In this document: positions 43,938 to 53,179 of the stretch, piece after piece | How the letters are laid out: every line of letters begins with the position of its first letter | Numbering within the stretch: the first letter of the stretch is position 1 | Origin: Aquitalea aquatilis | Lineage (GTDB): Bacteria; Pseudomonadota; Gammaproteobacteria; Burkholderiales; Chromobacteriaceae | Direction: 5' to 3' | DNA length: 64,000 bases | Assembly: GCF_005155025.1 (NCBI RefSeq) | Contig: NZ_CP039731.1 | Coordinates: 3,968,001-4,032,000, forward strand | Notes under the pieces: model-generated | Seen by the model: the letters and a program-made list of their open reading frames with translations, nothing else | The model's database searches: none | What the model was told of the DNA's origin: nothing | Translations under genes and position numbers: made by a program

Positions 43938-44576
43938 ATGCTGTATGACATCAGCCCACCGCTCTATGCCGGCATGCCAGTGTGGCCGGGAGATACCGCG
44001 CTACAGGAAAGCCCGGCCTGGCAGCTGGATGCACATTGCCCGGTCAATGTCGCCCGGCTGACCTTGTCGCCGCACAGTGGCGCGCATGCCGATGCCCCGC
44101 TGCATTACCAGGCGGACGGCCTGCCCATCGGCCTGGTCGATCTGGATGCCTATCTTGGCCCCTGTCGCGTGGTGCACAGCCTGGACGCCGCACCGCTACT
44201 CACCCTGCCCCGGCTGCAGCAGGCACTGGCAGGCCAGCCGGACCCGCTGCCACCACGGCTGCTGATCCGCTGCTATCGGCAGTTTCCGCAGCAATGGGAT
44301 GCCGACTTCTGCGCCATGGACCCGGCACTCATCCACTGGCTGGGCCAGCAAGGCGTGCGGCTGATCGGCGTGGATACCGCCTCGCTGGATGCGGCAGACA
44401 GCAAGACGCTGGACGCCCACCACGCCGTCGCCCACCACGGCATGGCGATTCTGGAAAACCTGTGGCTGGACGAGATTCCACCCGGTGACTACGAGCTGAT
44501 CGCCCTGCCACTGAAACTGATCAATCTGGATGCCAGTCCGGTCCGCGCCGTACTGCGCAGCCCCCTGCCCCGATAA
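43938..44576 (+). CDS. kynB: Kynurenine formamidase (arylformamidase)
   Basis: 212 aa from the ATG at 43938, with GGAG 6 bp upstream. It hydrolyses N-formyl-L-kynurenine to kynurenine and formate. The cyclase-like metal motif is [12 protein letters not shown] (residues ~48-59), and a second conserved segment is [20 protein letters not shown]. It is the first gene of the kyn operon, 28 bp before kynU. The tryptophan 2,3-dioxygenase gene kynA, often here, is not in the window. Confidence 0.93.
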   Translation: MLYDISPPLYAGMPVWPGDTALQESPAWQLDAHCPVNVARLTLSPHSGAHADAPLHYQADGLPIGLVDLDAYLGPCRVVHSLDAAPLLTLPRLQQALAGQPDPLPPRLLIRCYRQFPQQWDADFCAMDPALIHWLGQQGVRLIGVDTASLDAADSKTLDAHHAVAHHGMAILENLWLDEIPPGDYELIALPLKLINLDASPVRAVLRSPLPR

Positions 44577-44604
44577 CAAACACAGCACCACAAAGGAGAA
44601 ACTG

Positions 44605-45855
44605 ATGCTGACTCGTGAACACTGCCTGGCCGCCGACCGCCAGGATCAACTGGCCGGCCTGCGCCAGCAATTCGACCTGCCGCCGGGTGTGCTCTATCTG
44701 GATGGCAATTCATTGGGCGTACTGCCCAACAGCGCCGAGGCACGCAGCCTGGAAGTATTGCGCCAGGAATGGGGCGTGGGCCTGATCCGCAGCTGGAATA
44801 CTGCCGGCTGGTTCGAACTGCCGCGCCGGCTGGGCAACAAGCTGGCCGGGCTGATCGGTGCCGGCACGGATGAAGTGGTGATTACCGACACCACCTCGCT
44901 CAATATCTTCAAGGCACTGGCCGCCGCCATCCGCATCCAGCAGCACGCCGCACCGGCGCGCAAGGTGATCGTGTCCGAGCGCGACAACTTCCCCACCGAC
45001 CTGTACATGATCCAGGGCATGATCGACCTGCTGCAGCAGGGCTACGAGATGCGACTGATCGACGACACCCTGTCGCTGGAACAGGCACTGGACGAAGACG
45101 TGGCCGTGTTGCTGCTGTCGCACGTCAATTACCGTACCGGTGCCATGTATGACATGGCCGCCGTCACCGCACAGGCCCATCAGCAAGGTGCGCTCACTAT
45201 CTGGGACCTGGCCCATGCCGCCGGGGCAGTACCGGTGGACCTCAATGGCAGCAAGGCCGACTTTGCCGTCGGCTGCACCTACAAATACCTCAATGGCGGC
45301 CCCGGCTCACCCGCCTTCATCTGGGTAGCGGCCCGCCATCAGGATGGTTTCTGGCAACCCTTGTCCGGTTGGTGGGGCCACTCGCGCCCGTTTGACATGG
45401 CTGTGGATTACCAGCCGGCCCAGGGCATCCGCCGCTTTCTGTGCGGCACCCAGCCCATCCTGTCGATGTCGCTGGTGGAGTGCGGGCTGGACGCCACCCT
45501 GCAAACCAGCATGGCGGCACTGCGCGAGAAATCGCTGGCCTTGACCGACCTGTTCATCCAACTAGTGGAGGAGCGCTGCAGCCACCATCCGCTAACGCTG
45601 ATCACCCCGCGCGAACATGGCCGCCGTGGCAGCCATGTCAGCTATCGCCATCCCGAGGGCTATGCCGTGATGCAGGCGCTGATCGACCGTGGCGTCATCG
45701 GTGATTACCGCGAGCCGGAAGTGCTGCGCTTTGGCATTACCCCGCTCTATCTGAGCCATACCGACATCTGGGATGCCGTGGAAATCCTGCGCGACATTCT
45801 GGACAGCGCCAGCTGGGACCAGCCGCGCTTCAAGCAGCGTCACGCCGTGACCTGA
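44605..45855 (+). CDS. kynU: Kynureninase
   Basis: 416 aa. A PLP enzyme that cleaves kynurenine to anthranilate and alanine. The PLP lysine is in [14 protein letters not shown] (~residue 230), with [14 protein letters not shown] and the substrate-binding [11 protein letters not shown] visible. AAGGAG lies 6 bp before the ATG at 44605. Anthranilate can feed tryptophan synthesis, quinolone signals or the anthranilate degradation pathway; none of these genes is in view. Confidence 0.95.
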   Translation: MLTREHCLAADRQDQLAGLRQQFDLPPGVLYLDGNSLGVLPNSAEARSLEVLRQEWGVGLIRSWNTAGWFELPRRLGNKLAGLIGAGTDEVVITDTTSLNIFKALAAAIRIQQHAAPARKVIVSERDNFPTDLYMIQGMIDLLQQGYEMRLIDDTLSLEQALDEDVAVLLLSHVNYRTGAMYDMAAVTAQAHQQGALTIWDLAHAAGAVPVDLNGSKADFAVGCTYKYLNGGPGSPAFIWVAARHQDGFWQPLSGWWGHSRPFDMAVDYQPAQGIRRFLCGTQPILSMSLVECGLDATLQTSMAALREKSLALTDLFIQLVEERCSHHPLTLITPREHGRRGSHVSYRHPEGYAVMQALIDRGVIGDYREPEVLRFGITPLYLSHTDIWDAVEILRDILDSASWDQPRFKQRHAVT

Positions 45856-45863
45856 GCCACACC

Positions 45864-45885
45864 CCGCCAGCCGCCCGGCTGGCGG
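45864..45885 (+). other. Intercistronic hairpin between kynU and the permease
   Basis: A near-perfect stem (CCGCCAGCCG / CGGCTGGCGG) starts 9 bp after the kynU stop, with no T-run. It may reduce read-through or protect the kynBU message. Confidence 0.55.
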
Positions 45886-45986
45886 TTGTCACCCGGTAAC
45901 ACACCATCACGGGAGCCGAGCGCATCCAGGCCGCGCCATGGCCAAGAGAAATGCGCAGCTCCACCAAGGAAGGTAAAGGAGAAGAC

Positions 45987-47363
45987 ATGAGTTTTGACCA
46001 AATCCAGCAGCGCGAAAGCGGACTGCAACGCCGGCTGAGCGGCCGGCAGATGAGCATGATCGCCATCGGCGGTGCCATTGGCACCGGCCTGTTTCTGGGC
46101 AGCAAGTTTGCCATCGGCTTTGCCGGCCCCAGCGTCTTGCTCAGCTATGCCATCGGCGGGCTGATCACCCTGCTGCTGATGGGCTGCCTGGCGGAAATGA
46201 CCATCGCCCACGCCACATCCGGTTCGTTTGGTGCTTTTGCCGAGCATTACATCAGCCCGCTGGCGGGCTTTCTGGTGCGCTACAGCTACTGGACCTGCAT
46301 TGTCATGGCGGTGGGTACCGAAGTCACCGCAGTGGCCGAATACATGCAGTACTGGTTCCCCCACGCACCATCGTGGATCTGGATCGTACTGTTCTCCGGC
46401 GTGCTGATCGGCGTCAATGCCATGAGTGTCAAAGCCTTTGGCACGGTGGAATACTGGTTTTCCGCCATCAAGATTTTTGCCATCGTCGGCTTCATCCTGC
46501 TGGGTGGCTATGTGGTGTGGGGCAGCGGCAACCCGGCCTATGGCACGCAGAACTTCACCAACCATGGCGGCTTTTTCCCGCACGGCTGGTGGGGAATGTG
46601 GGTGGCGGTGGTGATCTCCATCTTCAGCTATCTGAGCGTGGAAATGATCGCGGTGGCAGCGGGTGAAGCAGAACACCCGGAACAGGCGGTGCGCCACGCC
46701 TTTCGCGCCACCATCGTGCGCCTGCTGGTGTTTTACGTCTTGTCGCTGACCCTGATTCTGGCCATCGTGCCCTGGGATGGTCTGGGCAAGGGCAGCAGCC
46801 CCTTTGTCACCGTGATGCAGGTGCTGGGCATTCCCTACGCGGCCGGCATCCTCAACTTCGTCGTCATCATCGCGGCGCTGTCGGCCATGAACAGCCAGCT
46901 CTACATCACCACCCGCATGATGTTCAGCCTGTCGCGCGCCGGCGATGCCCCGGCCAGCCTGGGCAAGCTCAACCACAACGGCATTCCGCTCAACGCCCTG
47001 CTGCTGTCCACCAGCGGCATTGCGCTGGCTACCCTGCTGTTTGTGCTGTTCCCCGGCCAGGCCTTCACGCTGATGATGTCGCTGTCGATGTTTGGCGCGC
47101 TGTTTACCTGGATGATGATCTTCCTCACCCACTGGTATTTCCGCCGTCATCACCAGCGCCACGGCACCAAACCGCTGGCTTTCCGCCTGCCCTTTTTCCC
47201 CGTTTCCACCCTGCTGGGCCTGGGGCTGATGCTGGCCATCCTGCTGACCACGGCGCTGACCGATGTCTTCCGTCTGACGCTGGCCTTCGGCCTGCCCTTC
47301 CTGCTGCTGCTGATTGTGCTGTACCGCTTTGTCCGGCCGCGCAGACCAGCCAGCCCGTCATAA
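45987..47363 (+). CDS. APC-superfamily amino acid permease (AroP/GabP-type)
   Basis: 458 aa from the ATG at 45987, with AAAGGAG upstream. It has 12 membrane helices; the AAT-family signature is at the start (LSGRQMSMIAIGGAIGTGLF) and in FGTVEYWFSAIKI. It shares the kyn operon (131 bp after kynU), so tryptophan, kynurenine or another aromatic amino acid is the likely substrate; this is inferred from context. By sequence alone it could also be a proline- or GABA-type permease. Confidence 0.87.
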   Translation: MSFDQIQQRESGLQRRLSGRQMSMIAIGGAIGTGLFLGSKFAIGFAGPSVLLSYAIGGLITLLLMGCLAEMTIAHATSGSFGAFAEHYISPLAGFLVRYSYWTCIVMAVGTEVTAVAEYMQYWFPHAPSWIWIVLFSGVLIGVNAMSVKAFGTVEYWFSAIKIFAIVGFILLGGYVVWGSGNPAYGTQNFTNHGGFFPHGWWGMWVAVVISIFSYLSVEMIAVAAGEAEHPEQAVRHAFRATIVRLLVFYVLSLTLILAIVPWDGLGKGSSPFVTVMQVLGIPYAAGILNFVVIIAALSAMNSQLYITTRMMFSLSRAGDAPASLGKLNHNGIPLNALLLSTSGIALATLLFVLFPGQAFTLMMSLSMFGALFTWMMIFLTHWYFRRHHQRHGTKPLAFRLPFFPVSTLLGLGLMLAILLTTALTDVFRLTLAFGLPFLLLLIVLYRFVRPRRPASPS

Positions 47364-47388
47364 GAGCCGCTAAGCAAAACCCTGCTGC

Positions 47389-47420
47389 GGCGTAGCGCCT
47401 TGCCCCAGCGACGCTACGCC
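47389..47420. other. Inverted repeat after the permease gene
   Basis: A perfect 8-bp repeat (GGCGTAGC / GCTACGCC) spans a 16-nt loop 25 bp after the stop. It could be a weak terminator for the kyn operon. Confidence 0.35.
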
Positions 47421-47467
47421 ATCTTGTCGGCCGGGCTAAATCGCAAGGCCGCCACAGCAGAATGCAA

Positions 47468-47491
47468 AAAGCCACCCCGCGGGGTGGCTTT
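47468..47491 (-). terminator. Terminator after gltX
   Basis: AAAGCCACCCC and GGGGTGGCTTT form an 11-bp palindromic stem around GC, followed on the minus strand by TTGC, 20 bp past the gltX stop. Confidence 0.75.
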
Positions 47492-47511
47492 GTCTGGTCA
47501 GACAGGCAAAA

Positions 47512-48897
47512 TCAGCCGCGCAGGCGGCGCAGCACTTCTTCCTTGCCGATCACGGCCAGGACCGCGTCTACCGACGGGGTCTGGGTGGTGCCGCACACCA
47601 GCACGCGCAGCGGCATGCCCAGCTGGCCCATCTTGATGCCTTCTTCGGCGCAGAAGGGCTTGAACAGCTCATGGATGCTTTCTGCGGTCCAGCTGTCCAG
47701 TGCGGCCAGCTTGTCGGCAAAGCGGCCCATGCGGGCGACGGCGTCGCCAGCCAGGTGCTTTTCCACGTCGGCAGCGGCGGCTTCACGTTTCTTGTAGAAG
47801 TAATCCACTTCCACCGCCAGCGCGTTCAGGTCTTGCACACGCTCCTTGACCAGGGCAATCACGTCTTCGATGGCCGGACCGGTGCTGGCATCCACTCCGG
47901 CAGTCGCCAGACGCGGCGCAATCAGCGCAGCCAGGCGGCTGTTGTCGGCGGCCTTGATGTGCTGGGCGTTCAGCCACAGGAATTTTTCCTGGTTGAAACG
48001 GCTGGCCGAGGCGCTGACCGCTTCCAGGCTGAACCATTCGACAAACTGCTTCATGTCGAAGAATTCGTCATCTCCATGGCCCCAGCCCAGACGGGCCAGA
48101 TAGTTGAGCAGCGCTTCCGGCAGAATGCCCTTGTCGGCGTAGTCCACCACGCTCACCGCATCGCGGCGCTTGGACATTTTCTGGCCGTCTTCATTCAGGA
48201 TCATCGGCAGGTGGCCGTACACCGGCAACGGTGCGTTCAGCGCCTGCAGGATGTTGATCTGGCGCGGGGTATTGTTGACATGGTCGTCACCGCGAATCAC
48301 ATGGGTGATCTGCATGTCCCAGTCGTCCACCACCACGCAGAAGTTGTAGGTGGGGCTGCCGTCCGGGCGGGCGATGATCAGGTCGTCCAGCTCGGTGTTG
48401 GAGAATTCGATACGGCCCTTGACCGCGTCGTCCCAGGCCACCGTGCCGTCCAGCGGGGTGCGGAAGCGGATCACCGGCTCCACGTTGGCCGGAATGGCCG
48501 GCAGGGTCTTGCCCTCTTCCGGACGCCAGCGGCGGTCGTAGCGCGGCTTTTCGCCATTGGCTTCCTGCTCGGCACGCATGGCTTCCAGCTCGTCCTTGCT
48601 GCAGTAGCAGCGATAGGCATGGCCGGACTCCAGCAGTTGCTGGATCACTTCCTTGTAGCGGTCGAAACGCTGGGTCTGATAGAAGGGGCCTTCGTCATAA
48701 TCCAGACCTACCCAGTGCATGCCGTCCATGATGGCCTTGACCGACTCCGGCGTGGAGCGCTCAAGGTCGGTGTCTTCGATACGCAGCACGAAAACGCCAT
48801 TGTTCTTGCGGGCATAGGCCCAGGAAAAGAGAGCGGTGCGCACGCCACCGATATGCAGATAGCCGGTGGGGCTGGGGGCAAAACGGGTACGGATCAT
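47512..48897 (-). CDS. gltX: Glutamate--tRNA ligase
   Basis: 461 aa, class I synthetase, full length. The HIGH-type motif is HIGG at residues 15-18 (SPTGYLHIGGVRTAL), and the KMSKS-type motif is KMSKR in GQKMSKRRDAVSV. A CYCSKDELEAMR segment lies in the zinc-binding region of the enzyme. It charges tRNA-Glu with glutamate. It is monocistronic with its own terminator. The ATG has little ribosome-site support but the N-terminus is at the family position. Confidence 0.97.
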   Translation of the reverse strand: MIRTRFAPSPTGYLHIGGVRTALFSWAYARKNNGVFVLRIEDTDLERSTPESVKAIMDGMHWVGLDYDEGPFYQTQRFDRYKEVIQQLLESGHAYRCYCSKDELEAMRAEQEANGEKPRYDRRWRPEEGKTLPAIPANVEPVIRFRTPLDGTVAWDDAVKGRIEFSNTELDDLIIARPDGSPTYNFCVVVDDWDMQITHVIRGDDHVNNTPRQINILQALNAPLPVYGHLPMILNEDGQKMSKRRDAVSVVDYADKGILPEALLNYLARLGWGHGDDEFFDMKQFVEWFSLEAVSASASRFNQEKFLWLNAQHIKAADNSRLAALIAPRLATAGVDASTGPAIEDVIALVKERVQDLNALAVEVDYFYKKREAAAADVEKHLAGDAVARMGRFADKLAALDSWTAESIHELFKPFCAEEGIKMGQLGMPLRVLVCGTTQTPSVDAVLAVIGKEEVLRRLRG

Positions 48898-48954
48898 GAT
48901 GGGATGGGTCCAGCCGGATGAAGAAAGGCGCTATTGTACGCCGCCAACAAAACA

Positions 48955-48970
48955 GCCCGCAAATGCGGGC
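48955..48970 (-). terminator. Terminator after the LysE-type gene
   Basis: A 6-bp GC stem (GCCCGC / GCGGGC, 4-nt loop) is followed on the minus strand by TGTTTTGTT, 36 bp past the stop. Confidence 0.75.
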
Positions 48971-49006
48971 CTGGTACGCCTCATCCACCAGCAGAATTAT
49001 CTTGGC

Positions 49007-49639
49007 TCAAATCAGCCCGCCAACGGCTGGCAGCACATCAGCCGGCAACATCTGCGCCAGCAGCCAGAACGCCGTGCCGGCCAGCATGGCCGCCATGCCG
49101 CAGTTGAAGGCACGCAGCCGGCGCGGCGAGGCCAGCCAGCGGCGGATGGCCACGCCACTGCCCGCCCACAGGGCAATGCAGGGCAGGCCAACCACAAAGG
49201 TAATGGCGGCAAACAGCAGGCCGGCAGTCAGCGGCGGCATGTGCTGCGGCAGGAACACCACGGCAATATTGAAGCCCATCAGCCACACCTTGGGGTTAAG
49301 CCAGTTGAACAGCAGGCCGCCGACAAAGCCCATGGGCTGGCCTTGATCGGCCTGCTCACCGGCAGCACCGGCGCGGGCCATGCCCCAGGACAGCCACAGC
49401 AGATAGCTGCAGCCGGCCAGCGCCAGATACAGCTGCACGCTGCTGATCAGCCCCACCAGATTACCCAGAAACACCGTCAGCACCCCCACCTGCACCGCCA
49501 GCCCCAGCGCCATGCCCATCATCGCCGGCATGGTGCGGCTAAAGCCGTAATTGACGCCGGACGAGGCCAGCACCAGATTATTGGGACCGGGGGTGATGGA
49601 CATCACCAACAGATAGGTGACCAGTGCAACAAGATTCAT
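49007..49639 (-). CDS. LysE-family amino acid exporter
   Basis: 210 aa from the ATG at 49639, with GGAG 6 bp upstream. It has six membrane helices with the RhtB/LysE signature at the start (SITPGPNNLVLASSGVNYG) and FNWLNPKVWLMGF in the middle. Such proteins export amino acids or related metabolites to avoid excess. It is divergent from a MocR-type regulator 241 bp away, which probably controls it. The substrate is unknown. Confidence 0.9.
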   Translation of the reverse strand: MNLVALVTYLLVMSITPGPNNLVLASSGVNYGFSRTMPAMMGMALGLAVQVGVLTVFLGNLVGLISSVQLYLALAGCSYLLWLSWGMARAGAAGEQADQGQPMGFVGGLLFNWLNPKVWLMGFNIAVVFLPQHMPPLTAGLLFAAITFVVGLPCIALWAGSGVAIRRWLASPRRLRAFNCGMAAMLAGTAFWLLAQMLPADVLPAVGGLI

Positions 49640-49880
49640 GACAACTCCAGGGTAGGGCTGAGGCGGCAGCACCTGCAGCGACCGGCTTGTGGCCAGCCGG
49701 ACAGACGCGGCAGCACTATCGGTTTTTGATGTGCTCATGGTACGCAAAGGGGCTGGACAATAACAGATTCAGAAAAATACAATTGAGACCGTAACAGTTG
49801 GCAATATACAAAACTGTTATGGTCTGATCCAGGCGAAATTGTGCCGGGCGGGCCATCCAACTGCCTGCAGGAGACGTGCA

Positions 49881-51326
49881 ATGAGCCAGGAGCCGCTGTA
49901 TCAACAGCTGGTCAACGAGTGGATCACCCTGATCCAGAACGGTGTGGTGCGTGCTGGCGAACGCCTGCCCTCGGTGCGCAAGGCCTGCACCATGCACAAG
50001 GTCAGCCCCTCCACCATCCTGCTGACTTATCGCACGCTGGAAGACCGTGGTTTTATCGAGGCCCGGCCGCAATCCGGCTTCTATGTAAAAGCCGCCGCCA
50101 GCCTGCCGCTGCCGCGCATGCGGCGCCAGAGCGAAGCCGCACCCACCGGCGAGGTGGTGGACCATATCGAAACGGTGATGCGGGTGCAGACCGCCGCCGA
50201 TTTCATCGACCTGTCGCTGGCCAGCCCGCGCGGCAGCGATTTCTACCCCACCACCCGTTTCAAGCACATCATGGGCCGGCTGCTGCGCCAGCATCCCGAG
50301 CTGACCACCGACTACCCCTTCCCGCCCGGTTCCGAGCGACTACGCCGGCAGATTGCCCAGCGCGCCGTCAGCTGGGGCTGTGTGCTGGCCATGGACGATA
50401 TCGTCATCACCAATGGCTGCTCCGAAGCACTGCAGCTGGCCTTGCGTGCCGTATGCAAGCCGGGTGACACGGTAGGGCTGGAATCGCCGACTTATTTCTA
50501 CCTGCTGCCGCTGCTGAAAAGCCTGGGCTTGTCGGTGATCGAAATCCCCACCCACCCCAATAGCGGGCTGTCGCTGGATGCGCTGGAACTGCTGCTGTCG
50601 GAAAAACGGCTGCAAGCCATCGTGGCCATGCCCACGGTGCACAATCCGCTGGGCAGCACCATGCCGCCCGAGGCCAAGCGCAGGCTGGCACAGCTGGTCA
50701 ACGACTACCGCATCCCGCTGATTGAGGACGCCCCGCATGCCGACCTGCACTACGGCGTGCAAACGCCGGATGCGGTCAAGGCCTTCGACCGCGATGGCTG
50801 GGTGCTGCTGTGCTCCAGCTACAGCAAGACGTTGGCGCCGGGATTCCGTATAGGCTGGATTGCCGCCGGCCGCTTTGCCCGCGAAGTATTGCAACTGAAG
50901 TGTGCCAGCTCGCTGGGCCAACCCCGGCTGCTGGAGGAAACCCTGGCCGAGTATCTGGAAAGCGGCGGCTACGACCACCACCTGCGGCTGATCCGCCGCC
51001 ATTTCATGAGCCAGATGGAGCGGCTGCGCGGCACGGTGGCCAGCCGTTTTCCGCAGGGCACCCGTGCCACCCTGCCCTCTGGCGGCTGCCTGCTGTGGGT
51101 GGAGCTGCCTTCCGGCGTGGACACGCTGGAGCTGTTTCACGCCGCCCTGGCCGAGCGCATCACCGTGGTACCGGGGGTGATGTACTCGGCGCGTGGCCGT
51201 TATCGCAACTGCCTGCGACTGTCCTGCTGTTACCCCTGGAACGAGGCCTACGAGCGGGCGCTGGTGCGGGTGGGCGAGCTGGCCTCGGGCATGGGTGACT
51301 CAGGTCTTGCCGGGCTGACCGACTGA
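49881..51326 (+). CDS. MocR-type GntR/aminotransferase regulator
   Basis: 481 aa from the ATG at 49881, with GGAG upstream. An N-terminal GntR winged helix (residues ~5-72; SVRKACTMHKVSPSTILLTY) is fused to a fold-type I PLP aminotransferase domain (~110-470). The PLP lysine is in CSSYSKTLAPGFRIGW and the NGCSEALQLAL segment is present. MocR proteins sense PLP or amino compounds and regulate neighbouring genes. Divergence from the LysE-type exporter suggests a sensor for its substrate. The stop overlaps the convergent pgaD end by 27 bp. Confidence 0.9.
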   Translation: MSQEPLYQQLVNEWITLIQNGVVRAGERLPSVRKACTMHKVSPSTILLTYRTLEDRGFIEARPQSGFYVKAAASLPLPRMRRQSEAAPTGEVVDHIETVMRVQTAADFIDLSLASPRGSDFYPTTRFKHIMGRLLRQHPELTTDYPFPPGSERLRRQIAQRAVSWGCVLAMDDIVITNGCSEALQLALRAVCKPGDTVGLESPTYFYLLPLLKSLGLSVIEIPTHPNSGLSLDALELLLSEKRLQAIVAMPTVHNPLGSTMPPEAKRRLAQLVNDYRIPLIEDAPHADLHYGVQTPDAVKAFDRDGWVLLCSSYSKTLAPGFRIGWIAAGRFAREVLQLKCASSLGQPRLLEETLAEYLESGGYDHHLRLIRRHFMSQMERLRGTVASRFPQGTRATLPSGGCLLWVELPSGVDTLELFHAALAERITVVPGVMYSARGRYRNCLRLSCCYPWNEAYERALVRVGELASGMGDSGLAGLTD

Positions 51327-51845
51327 CAGCGGCAAGCTCGCCGGCATGGCCACGGCAGGCTCAGTCAGAGCCACCGTGCTGGCCGGCAAGGGCAGCAGGA
51401 TATCCAGATGATGAATTCCGCCTTCCGGATTGTGATGCACCACCACCACCTTGCCGGCCTGGCCTGCGCGCAGCAGCTGTGGTGCCAGCCCCAGATCGGC
51501 CGCCATCTCTTCCAGCGTGACATTGTCGATTTCGCCGCGCTGCTCCTCACCGGAAAAACGCCAGTAGTTGATGCGCGACCACAGCAGCAGCCCGCCACCA
51601 AACAGGCAGACCAGCAAGGCATAGCGCCCCAGCACCGCCAGGTGATCGGGCAGTTGGTCGATCCGTACCGTCACCGGCAGCAGCTGTTCGCCCCAGATCA
51701 GCAGGCAGGCAAAGGCCAGCGCCGGCAGCCACAGATACACCCACAACAGCCACCACAGCACGGTCAGCAAGCGTGACACCAGCCGCTGCAGCCAGCTCAT
51801 ATTGTGGGCGGCACGGATGATCAGGACATCAGCCAGTTTTTTCAT
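51300..51845 (-). CDS. pgaD: PgaD, accessory subunit of poly-GlcNAc synthase
   Basis: 181 aa. Two membrane helices (residues ~27-52 and ~75-95) are followed by a cytoplasmic domain. In E. coli PgaD binds PgaC and c-di-GMP stabilises the pair. Sequence conservation in this family is low; the assignment rests on size, topology, the NYWRFSGEEQR segment after helix two, and position as the last gene of pgaABCD. Its start overlaps the pgaC stop by ATGA. Confidence 0.82.
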   Translation of the reverse strand: MKKLADVLIIRAAHNMSWLQRLVSRLLTVLWWLLWVYLWLPALAFACLLIWGEQLLPVTVRIDQLPDHLAVLGRYALLVCLFGGGLLLWSRINYWRFSGEEQRGEIDNVTLEEMAADLGLAPQLLRAGQAGKVVVVHHNPEGGIHHLDILLPLPASTVALTEPAVAMPASLPLSVGQPGKT

Positions 51846-53089
51846 GCGCGTACTCCCCGGTCCGGACTGACCCAGCGCGCCCGCTTGCCCTTGCGCCGCA
51901 GCACGCCCTGTGGAAAGGCCACCACGGTGGTGCCGATATTCAGCAGCCAGTAGGCCAGCGGATACCAGATCATCCAGAAATAGTTCTTGCCCAGATCAAC
52001 GTCATACTGACTGTCCATCAGCTTGCTGGTGGCAAACTGCAGCATGCAGGTCACGCCCAGTACCACGCCGTGCCAGCCGGGCAGGAAGGGCGACTCCATC
52101 GGCGGCACGATGCCAGGCAACAACAGGCTGAGCAGCCAGCTGACGATGATGAAGGCCATCACGTACGACCACACCACGCTGAGGAAATACTCGGCATATA
52201 CCGGCCACATGCGGCGGTGCTTCCAGTGGCCGACAATCCAGGCATTGCGCATCAGCGCCTGGGTGCCGCCCTTGGCCCAGCGCAGCCGCTGCTTCCACAG
52301 GCCGCGCAGGGTTTCCGGCATCAGTATCCATACCAGCGCCCGCGGCTCGAAGCGCACATCCCAGTGCTGCAGCTGGATTTTCCAGCTGATGTCGATGTCT
52401 TCGGTCAGCATGTCGTCGCTCCAGTAGCCAGCCTGCACCACTGCGGTCTTGCGAAAGGCGGTAATCACCCCGGACACGGTAAACAGCCGGCCATAAGTGC
52501 GCTGGGCGCGCTTGATCAGCCCGATGATGGCGGTGAACTCGCCCACCTGCAGCCGCCCCAGCAAGGTGGTGCGGTTGCGGATGCGCGGATTGCCGGTAAC
52601 CGCCCCCACCCGGGGCGAGCCATGAAAGTGGCGCATCAGCCATTTGGCCGAATAGGGATCGAGCAGCGCATCGCCATCTATGCACAGCAGGTATTCGTGG
52701 CGGGCCATGGTCAGCGCCGTGTTCAGCCCCACCGCCTTGCCCTGGTTGCTGGCCTGATGCAGCACGCGCAGCCGCGGATGCACGGCGGCCAGCTCATCCA
52801 GGATGGCGGCAGTGGCGTCCTTGCTGCCATCGTTGACGGCAATCACCTCGTATTCCGGGTAGTCCAGCGACAGCGCGTAGTGCAGGGTTTCGCGCACATT
52901 GTCTTCTTCGTTGTAACAGGGCACCACCACGCTGATGGGCGGGTAGGCCAGCGACGGGGGCTGGTCCAGCGGCGGGTCTTTGCGTTCGTAATGAAAATAG
53001 TAATGCACGGCCCCCACCATCCATAAATACGCCATGAACAGCGGGTAGAAAAAAGCATAGCCCAATAGCAGTGCCAGAGCGGTGGTCAT
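51842..53089 (-). CDS. pgaC: Poly-beta-1,6-N-acetylglucosamine synthase
   Basis: 415 aa from the ATG at 53089, with AAGGAG 7 bp upstream. It is a membrane GT2 glycosyltransferase. Catalytic features are Asp87 (VNDGSKD), the DGD at 138-140, TED at 229-231 and QRLRW at 267-271, bracketed by N- and C-terminal membrane helices. It polymerises UDP-GlcNAc and extrudes the chain across the inner membrane together with PgaD. It follows pgaB after a 90-bp gap, the largest in the operon. Confidence 0.96.
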   Translation of the reverse strand: MTTALALLLGYAFFYPLFMAYLWMVGAVHYYFHYERKDPPLDQPPSLAYPPISVVVPCYNEEDNVRETLHYALSLDYPEYEVIAVNDGSKDATAAILDELAAVHPRLRVLHQASNQGKAVGLNTALTMARHEYLLCIDGDALLDPYSAKWLMRHFHGSPRVGAVTGNPRIRNRTTLLGRLQVGEFTAIIGLIKRAQRTYGRLFTVSGVITAFRKTAVVQAGYWSDDMLTEDIDISWKIQLQHWDVRFEPRALVWILMPETLRGLWKQRLRWAKGGTQALMRNAWIVGHWKHRRMWPVYAEYFLSVVWSYVMAFIIVSWLLSLLLPGIVPPMESPFLPGWHGVVLGVTCMLQFATSKLMDSQYDVDLGKNYFWMIWYPLAYWLLNIGTTVVAFPQGVLRRKGKRARWVSPDRGVRA

Positions 53090-53179
53090 GATCTGACTCC
53101 TTGCATGAGTGCAGCGACGGCGGCGCATACAGCCGCCGGGCTGGGGACAGGTAGCCGGCGTGCGGCCGGTAGCACTTAA

